Positions 54,056-64,000 of a stretch of DNA of 64,000 nucleotides are shown piece after piece. The DNA is from Sarcophilus harrisii. Lineage: Eukaryota; Chordata; Mammalia; Dasyuromorphia; Dasyuridae. The first letter of the stretch is position 1. Each line of letters begins with the position of its first letter. The notes beneath the pieces are model-generated. The model saw only the letters and a list, made by a program, of their open reading frames with translations, was not told where the DNA came from and did not search any database. The translations under genes and the position numbers were made by a program. The stretch lies in assembly GCF_902635505.1 (NCBI RefSeq), contig NC_045432.1:5267275-5331274 (forward strand). The letters are read 5' to 3'.

Positions 54056-55350
54056 TCCCTTTCCCTACTGGTCAGTGGATGCAACTAGTATAGCATGTTC
54101 CAAATTGATATATGAATGAAATGATTTATGTGGCTTCCCTGAAGATGCATTCAATTGGATTGATATCATCTGACTGGCAATAAGAAGTCCGGTTTCCATT
54201 GCATGTTTTAAATCCCTGAGTCACTATAAAAAATTCTGTTAGTATTTATTGCATTTGTGAGGTTCTAGCTTTGTACAGAAATGCTGTTGAGTTGTGAGAG
54301 TATGATTTATTTACAAATGCTGACTTGGGAGCTCAGCTCCTCTTTTTGATCTGAATACTGTGATTTTAACAAGGCAAAATGCCCTTTTGGTTCAGGACTA
54401 TAGTAAGTATTTAAAATGGTTGTGTTCTGGTTTGTCACAATTGACTTAGGCACTTGGAAAATCGTCATCATTGCGAAGCTGAGTGAGACTTTGCCAGACC
54501 CCCTAAGTTTCTGCACTCTTATTAAGATCATAAACCCTTACCGGCTCTGCGAAAGAAGCTCCTGGGAGGGGTCTGTAAATGAGTCTTGGAAATTCTCTCC
54601 CAGAGATTAGAGAGAATTTCGAGAGCTTTAGTTTAGCTTCCCAAGGAACTGAAACCTCCCTTACAAACTCTCACAGCTTAAGAGGCTGTTGCTTAAAGTT
54701 TACTTGTATGATAGAAAAATAATCTACATGGTTATTATGAAATCTATGGAATCTCAATGGATAAAATGCAACTCAATATATCAGCATTATGTCGGAGTCA
54801 GTTTTGGACCAGACCAAGCAGACCAAAGTTTAAAAGATTCCCTTTTGTCCCAGGAGTTCCTATGCAGTCTATTGGGAGATCCAGGCAACACGGCAACCAG
54901 TTTCTTTGGATTTTGAATGAAACCTTGAGTTTATATACAAAACTCCAAAAACATTATTTTCTTAATTTCTAATGACTGAATTTGCTTTAGGAGGTGCTAA
55001 ATCAGAAAACTAAAAGCTTCTGGAAATGTTGTATTTTCTTATTCGATACTAACGCTAAAGGACTTGACTAATCGTTATTCATCGTGCGCTCACAGATATT
55101 GCCGTCACCTTGGGAAATATTTACACTCTGCAGTTTCCAAGTTATGAAAAAGGGAAAGTTGCTATGTAAGGTGAAACATTTGGGGAGTTGTTCTTAGACT
55201 TGCTCTGAGTTTGAATCCAAACATAATTACTCAAATTATTAAGCTGATTGAAGTTATCCAGCATTAAAGGGAAAATACCAAGAGCTGTTGAAAGGAAATG
55301 ATGAGACACGTGGGTTTAAGTACTTGGTAAAGTGGAGAAGATAGCTTTAT
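54056..55350. other. Intergenic, unassigned
   Basis: No gene recognised. A stretch at about 54910-54970 (TATATACAAAACTCCAAAAA, ATTTTCTTAATTTCT) loosely resembles 20655-20700 and may be a shared old repeat; ends were not resolved. Confidence 0.3.
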
Positions 55351-55365
55351 GAAGGTAATGGCAGG

Positions 55366-55801
55366 CATCCTCAGCAACGAGATCAACCAAATCATTTCCA
55401 ATGGAGCAGTAATGAACTGAACCAGCTACGTCCAAAGAACTCTGGGAGATGACTAAAAACCACGACATTGAATTCCCAATCCCTCTATTTATGCCCACCT
55501 GCATTTTTGATTTCCTTCACTAGCTAATTGTACAACATTTCAGAGTCTGATTCTTTTTCTACAGCAAAACAACGTTTTGGTCGTGTAGACTTATTGTGTA
55601 TCTAATTTATATTTTAATGTATTTAACATCTACTGGTCATCCTGCCATCTAGGGGAGGGGGTGGGGGGTAAGAGGTGAAAAATTGGAACAAGAGGTTTGG
55701 CAATTGTTAATGCTGTAAAGTTACCCATACATATAACCTGTAAATAAAAGGCTATTAAATAAAATAAATAAATAAATAAAATTTTAAAAAATTTAAAAAA
55801 A
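55366..55801 (+). repeat. 5'-truncated L1 with 15-bp target duplication
   Basis: The L1 3' end is of the same young-looking subfamily as 23179-24110, ending with an (AAAT)n-type tail. A perfect GAAGGTAATGGCAGG duplication lies at 55351-55365 and 55802-55816. The intact duplication implies a fairly recent insertion. Confidence 0.85.
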
Positions 55802-55816
55802 GAAGGTAATGGCAGG

Positions 55817-56399
55817 AGCCTTTTACAGTTTCCTTACTGTACTGTGGACCCCCTGTGAAAAATGTGGAATTCTCTTTCTGATCAGCTTTCCCAAAAGCAT
55901 TGGTGATGATACTGAAATCAAACAGAGCTAAAGGAGTTCTCCTGGTATGCCTATAATAAGGCAGTCTATGATATTAGACTTAGGCCTGTGGGAATTTGAT
56001 GATTTTACAACCATGTCTCTCCTTCCATAGCAGCTTTCTTTGTGAGAGAACTGCAAATATTTTATAATGGACCTTTGTGGCAGTCAGCAAATTATCTCTG
56101 AATCGTTAAATATAAATGATCCAGTGGCTTTGGGATTCCCCCCCTTTTTCTGGCTTTGTGACCACTACTTATATCACTTTCCTAATCTTGGTGTCTAGAA
56201 AGCATTACTTCTTGGACCTACTACCTCCTTGCTCATTGGTTTACTTGTTATATATTCCTGGATACGATTTGGATTGTAGAGTTAGCACATCATTTCCAGA
56301 TGATCTGCTTATACAAACATATCTACATCTTCCAGGGAAGTAGGAGAAAGATCTAATATGACAAAGATCTAGAATTTTGAATTTTTATTTTTGATGAAG
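55817..56399. other. Intergenic, unassigned
   Basis: No gene or repeat family recognised. Confidence 0.35.
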
Positions 56400-56830
56400 C
56401 AGTAAGCCTTTTTTCAAATTTATTTTATTTATTTAAAGAAACAGAATAAGAAAAACAGAAAAGGAATACAAAACAAAATAAAACAAGAGAACATCATCAT
56501 GTGTCCAGCAGAACGGCAAGCAGGGTTCAAAATATATAACAAATCCCAGTTTAAGAAAGTATATATATTATTAGAAGAAATGATATTCATGAGTGTCCAT
56601 CTTTTCTTTACTTTGTAAATTGTTCTTTTGTTCTCTGCTGTGCACATTTTTAATTTTATTCTTTTTTCCTCCCTTTCATCTTCCCCCCCACACACACACA
56701 CACCATCCCAAGCAGTTTATGGTGAAGAAAGGAAATATTTATATATACATTTGTAAATATATACATATACATACACATACACACATACTCACACACATAT
56801 CTTTTCTATCCCTGCTAACCCTTTGGTTTA
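56400..56830 (-). repeat. HAL1/L1-like LINE 3' part, antisense
   Basis: Aligns with 850-1140: TGTCCAGCAGAACGGCAAGC against TGTCCAGAACATCAGGTAGG, GTTCAAAATATATAACAAAT, GAGTGTCCATCTTTTCTTTA and CCCAAGCAGTTTATGGTGAA. It contains short CA and TA microsatellites. Confidence 0.6.
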
Positions 56831-57384
56831 ATTTGAGCAGTAAACTTCTTTGAGGAAAGCAAAGATTAGATTGTTTCCACTTGAGAATTGGGAAATACCT
56901 GAAATAACCGATTGGCTTTAAAATGTTTCATTGGATAAAGCAATAAACTTTAAACTTCTCTTGATAATTTTAAAGATTTTTCATTTCACTAAATATTTCC
57001 CAATTATATATTAAAAATGTTTAATATCTATTTTTGAGAAATTGGAATCTTGTGATAACTTTAATCATATTAGTAACCTTGAAATGTCTGCTGGTTATCC
57101 CAGTGAAAAATAGTGAAAAAGTCCAAGTAGTAATGATGTTGCTAAATGATATATTTTAAATTCCATGTAATAAAGTCTCAAGTTGAATCGAGGCTTTTAT
57201 CTAGAGAATTGTGACGAAACTTTTTTTCCCCCTTTTGGTCATTCCATCTTAAAGCACTCAGCTTTAGAAGAAAACATTTTATCTCAATTTGTTGAAGCAA
57301 GAACTTCAGCCAAGTTGCATATATAAAATAAATCAACATAAATCTAAGGTAGGACAATGAGAGATAAACTTGAATGGTTCATCT

Positions 57385-57640
57385 CGGGGCTCCTTGCGTT
57401 GGAGTCATCCTGGACTCTCACTCTCTCTCACCGTCCCCCCTCCCCCATCCAATATGGTGCCAGGCCTGTCTATTTCACCCGTATAGTGTCCTATGACACT
57501 GTTCCCACTCTGGTACAGGGCCTCCTGACTTTACACCTGGACTATTACAATAGTCTTGCTGGTATGTCTGCCTGCTCCAAGTCTCTCCCAATCTCAATCC
57601 ATCTTCCACTCAACTGATAAGACGGTTCCATGGGAGCTGA
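57385..57640 (+). repeat. L2 LINE 3' end
   Basis: TCATCCTGGACTCTCACTCT (57405-57424), then CACCTGGACTATTACAATAG (57535-57554) and CAATCTCAATCCATCTTCCA (about 57588-57607) follow the L2 ORF2/3'UTR consensus. Ancient. Confidence 0.8.
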
Positions 57641-58984
57641 TAAAATCATTAAGTGCAATACTGCAATCCTAGGCTCAAAGGGCCACTTGGATGGCACTCT
57701 ATCTTCACTAGTAGAAAATGATTACTCAATACCCAACACCTGTAGAGGAGAGAGTTAGTGAAAGAGGGAAGAGAGATCTGGGCTCTTCTGGCTTCCAAAG
57801 CAATGATATGCACAATTTCAATCTCTCTTCAAGTCTATAAAGAAAAACTAGGAAGAAGCTGACATTTGAGGAAGAAAGCAATTTGTCTAGCCCCAGCTGG
57901 CTACATGAGAGACTTCAGGGAATTTTTTCCCATAGACCACACCTTACAGGATGTTGAGCTGAACTGAGCTATTTCACTCCTAAAGGAAGGCTCATTCCCT
58001 CTGTATTGTCTGCCATTTAGTCTCCTATACTTTCTCTGATTTCTGTTTTGCTGCTAACTTGGATAAATGTATTTTATTTGTGATTTGCTGTTTGACTGCC
58101 GACCTGCATCTGAGAAGAGGACCAAGCCTTGGATATGGATCTTGAGGCCCTTCTTTGTCATTAAAGGATAGCAATCAGGAATATAGTTTGAACCTAAAAA
58201 TAGTTTTCTTAAATTAGCACGGACACACATGGAGCAATCTCTAGAAAAGATAGGAGCTAAAAACATTTGGTATACTGTCTTGCTTTGGCAGTTGAAAGAG
58301 TTATTGCCCAGGTGTAAACATAAAAATCTATAATCACCCTGATGATTGGCCCATACTAACTATCGTTTTGGAAGCAGAGAGATCATTCAGTGACAAGAGA
58401 ACTGGGTCTTTTAGACGACTTACTAGGCTGAGTTATGCTCATAAGAGGTAAATCTGAAGATCGTCACATACATATCCAGGTGGCAATGCTAGAGAGTGTC
58501 CATATGAAATAAGCTATGCATACAATCGCATGTTTATTATTACATGTGTGAATATTTGAGTATGCTAGTTTCTTACTCTGTTGTGAAATTCATTTGGCTA
58601 TGTTTTTTGTTACGTTCATGCCGGAACAATGTTCCAGCTCGATGCTACTTTTAATTGTTCAGCTCTATGCTCCTTTTTAAAGTTTTTGCATCTAAGTCTA
58701 CTATTTATATATATATATAGTTTTCTTATTGCAGCTAGTTAGAGTTATGTTGTTAGTCACCCTTGCTACTTTTGACTTCTTGCTGGGGACTATGGATATG
58801 GATGTGATTCTCCTAATGTACAGGTCATGTCCTGAATGTGGTTTAGGCGTTTTGTCACTGTCACAGCCTCCCAGATGATGTCCTACAACATGTGCATTTG
58901 TTTTATTTCAAATCCAGTGGTACCAGTGGTTGGTTATCTGGGACCAACAAAATCACCTCTGTTAGTTCAAAGCACTCATATTTG
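57641..58984. other. Intergenic, unassigned
   Basis: No gene, RNA gene or repeat family recognised. Confidence 0.35.
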
Positions 58985-59225
58985 TATTTATGCAGTAATG
59001 ATGAGATACTAGGTCACTAGGTGGGGTTAGCAGAGAAAGCCTGAAGTACTGATAAGGTTACTCCCTGAGGCAAGCAGGGAAGGGCCCAGATGGGAATTGG
59101 CTCAACCTTACATTCCCACCCCTGTGAAAGTCTTAGATAACCCAACATTACTGAACCAAAACAAAAGCTAAGTTATGCTTTCAAAGCCCTGAGGTTAAAT
59201 CTTCCTATGCTCCTAGTAGATCAGT
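58985..59225. repeat. Uncharacterised LTR-like repeat, copy 2
   Basis: Second copy of the repeat at 29430-29690, same orientation, sharing TGATAAGGTTACTCCCTGAG-type, GAGGCAAGCAGGGAAGGG and GATGGGAATTGGCTCAACC blocks. Roughly three quarters of positions agree by eye. Confidence 0.5.
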
Positions 59226-60105
59226 TGGGTGACTGTGTAAGGTGATTTTAAGGGTCTGATGGGAAAGAAGCATTGAAAGAAAACGTGGAGAAGACTTAAA
59301 TGCCGATTTGAGAAATCTGTATGTTATGGTCGAGGCTAAGATGTATTTTATGTTAGCTATGTTGTGTTGTAAGTAAAGATTTTGAATTAGCTACTTTCCC
59401 TAGCTAATTTAAGTGTTTCAGTTCTCTCTTAAAAAATATTTAATCATGGTCAACGAAGATACTTAAAACACTTTTCCAAAAGTATTGTGTAATTAAGGTG
59501 AGCCAAAGTGAGGAGGTTAACGGAAATACACATTCACAGATCTGTGTGTGCTAAATTGGATTGTATTAATTTTTCTGATGAAAACGATAAATAAATAAAT
59601 AAATAACCATTTTTTGAGTTTGCTGTGAATAAAAAAAATCCCCAAACAAATCTGCCTATGGCATCTTAGCCGGATCCCTTTTGTGTTAGCCTACCGAGGC
59701 GTTCTGCTTCATGGTCTCTTTCCTCTCACTCCCCCTCCCCCATGCCTTTTGGAGTCTTTCTCATTCTAATTCATTCTTTTAGGCTGCTAAACGCCCCTCT
59801 GGACTTAGCCTTCCAGTTAAGGACACGCTTCCGCTTCACGGCGGATTCTCTTTCTCTTGGTAAAGTGTGAGTTCCACTAGGGAACTTGTTCTTTCCACGG
59901 TTGATGTAAAAACCCCTTTCTTTGCTGATTGCAGGCCCTCCCAAATCCGTTTCATAGTTGCCACTGCTGGCGTCTCCTCATTTTGTCCGTGACTCTTCTC
60001 GTAAATAAAAATGCCTTTTTGCAAAGAGAAAGATTAACGTGAATGGTCACACACGAAGAGAGGCAAGAGAGAAGTGATTCCCAAGTTCCTAAAAGGGGAA
60101 AGACT
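59226..60105. other. Intergenic, unassigned
   Basis: An (AAAT)n microsatellite at 59587-59605 is the only clear feature. No gene recognised. Confidence 0.35.
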
Positions 60106-60153
60106 GGGGAGAAGCCTATGGGGAGAAGCCTATGGGGAGAAGCCTATGGGGAG
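60106..60153. repeat. 14-bp tandem repeat, three perfect copies
   Basis: GGGGAGAAGCCTAT occurs three times without change (60106-60119, 60120-60133, 60134-60147), plus a partial copy. Confidence 0.9.
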
Positions 60154-60484
60154 GAGCTGGGGTTCTCAGTCGTGTCCCCGTGTCTAGCTCGCTGCAGTAG
60201 AATCTTTGGGGGAAACTCCTCCGGGGCGAGATCTGGGAGCCTCACAGTGACAGTGTGTATTGGCAGCGATGTCTGTCTTTCTCGCTTATTTGTCTGCTAT
60301 CTGTCTGCATTCGCTGGAAGTGCATCTGGGGCCCGCCTTCGCCGTCAGGGGATGGTGAGTGGGAGTGAAGTTTGTCTAGAACCCACAGGGATTTCCTCTA
60401 GAACAACGATATTTACGGGAGCAGAGGCTGGAACGCTACAGGAAGAGTTTGTCTCTCGGTCTCTCTCCCTTCCCTTCTGAGACC

Positions 60485-60840
60485 CCCCTTCTGACATAGC
60501 CCAGGTAAGAAAATTCAGGCCAGCCAAGGTGTCTGCAGTTTGGCAATCCTTTATTGTTTCTTTAGCGCCGGGCCGGCCGGACTCTCAGTAGAGATCCGCC
60601 TCGAACCCAAATACAGACAGGCTTTATAAGCCATTCTTGCTCTGCCTTGCACACACAGACACAGCGGATGGACAAAAGGAGGGCTCGGGCCTGGGCTCTC
60701 CGAGCCAGCCGCAGTTCGTCGGCATAACCCGGAAGAGGATCGAGCAAAGGACACTGGGAAAGTGCAGCGGGAGCACGTGACTCTGACCCGAGCGCCGCCT
60801 TCACTTCCCTTTTCCCTTTGGCCGACTTCTGCTTTAGAGC
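60485..60840 (-). mobile_element. Possible LTR, antisense, next to the ATP6AP1 promoter
   Basis: On the minus strand a TATA-like CTTATAAAGC (60621-60630) is followed about 70 nt later by AATAAA (60550-60555) and a short U5-like stretch, the spacing of an LTR R region. No second copy or target duplication was found, and the GC-rich part merges with the host CpG island, so it could instead be host promoter sequence. Boundaries are approximate. Confidence 0.3.
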
Positions 60841-61126
60841 TTCCCCTGCCGGCCTAGACCGGATAACAGTCGTTGGTCACGGGGCTTCCGGGAGAGTCTG
60901 CGGTAGCCAGAGAGAGCCCCGGCCGCGGGGGCGGGGTCGCGGAACGGGACTGAGCCAATAGAAGCGGCCCGAAGACGAGCGATGGGCAGACCCTGAAAAG
61001 CCTGCGTCCGTGGGAGGGGAGAAGGAGCCGACCAATGGGGCGGCACGGTGGGGGCGGGGTCAGCCCGGACTGACAGGCCGTGAAAGTCACCTGAGCGGCC
61101 GGGCCCTGCCAAGGTGCTGTGCTATC

Positions 61127-63859
<2,733 letters not shown>

Positions 63860-64000
63860 CTCTAGGATTTGGGCCTGTTGTGTCTGGCCTATGGGGTGGC
63901 TTTTGACCTGGACTACAGTGCTCTAGGAGCTGGGCTGGAAATGCTCCAAGTAAGAACATCTAGTGAGACAAATAGAGCGCTCTGAAATTCACAAAGAACT

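Noticed and set aside
61010-61126. Upstream in-frame extension of ATP6AP1
   Set aside because: It would need a GTG start, and the predicted residues do not resemble the family; ATG 61127 fits the human N-terminus better.

Overview
The window is nuclear DNA of a mammal, almost certainly a marsupial. It holds two widely spaced, intron-containing, same-strand genes whose human orthologues are neighbours on Xq28: tafazzin (TAFAZZIN/TAZ, complete, exons between 9682 and 16666) and the V-ATPase accessory subunit ATP6AP1/Ac45 (first three exons only, 61127-63502, running off the right edge). The repeats are of marsupial type: MAR1/MON1-like core-SINEs, MIR, L2, two RTE/BovB-like LINE families and an RTE-derived SINE, marsupial L1 3' ends, a HAL1/L1-like ORF1-only LINE, non-autonomous hAT elements and solo LTRs. 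Shared gene order with human Xq28 suggests the X chromosome; the exact species cannot be read from the sequence.

Layout. 1-7.1 kb: antisense LINEs (HAL1/L1-like, then RTE of two families) and a purine-rich stretch. 7.1-8.2 kb: no recognisable gene. 8.27-9.18 kb: CpG island, the tafazzin promoter; in human this is shared with divergent DNASE1L1, but no DNASE1L1 coding exon is visible here. 9.68-18.0 kb: tafazzin, ten coding exons giving 262 aa, equal in length to the human isoform without exon 5, with a 1.3-kb 3'UTR ending at AATAAA 17978. 18-30 kb: repeats, including a 69-bp near-perfect inverted repeat, and a nested cluster in which an L1 that seems to carry a 3' transduction and a solo LTR both sit inside a HAL1/L1-like element. 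30.0-37.9 kb: an 8-kb very AT-rich tandem array built from two alternating ~93 and ~105-bp units, each with a PstI-type CTGCAG core. 38-60 kb: more SINE, LINE, LTR and hAT insertions, a processed PRDX6 pseudogene split by a hAT element, and a SINE hit by both an LTR and an L1. 60.5-61.3 kb: second CpG-rich promoter; 61.1 kb to the end: ATP6AP1.

The two genes do not form an operon. Tafazzin remodels cardiolipin acyl chains in mitochondria; Ac45 serves V-ATPase assembly and acidification in the secretory and lysosomal system. The roughly 43 kb between them is nearly all repeat-derived, whereas the human interval is only a few kilobases, so this neighbourhood has expanded by insertion and tandem amplification. 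I found no convincing undescribed gene system. The items most worth a second look are the dimeric AT-rich array, the 69-bp inverted repeat, and the nested L1 with its apparent 3' transduction.
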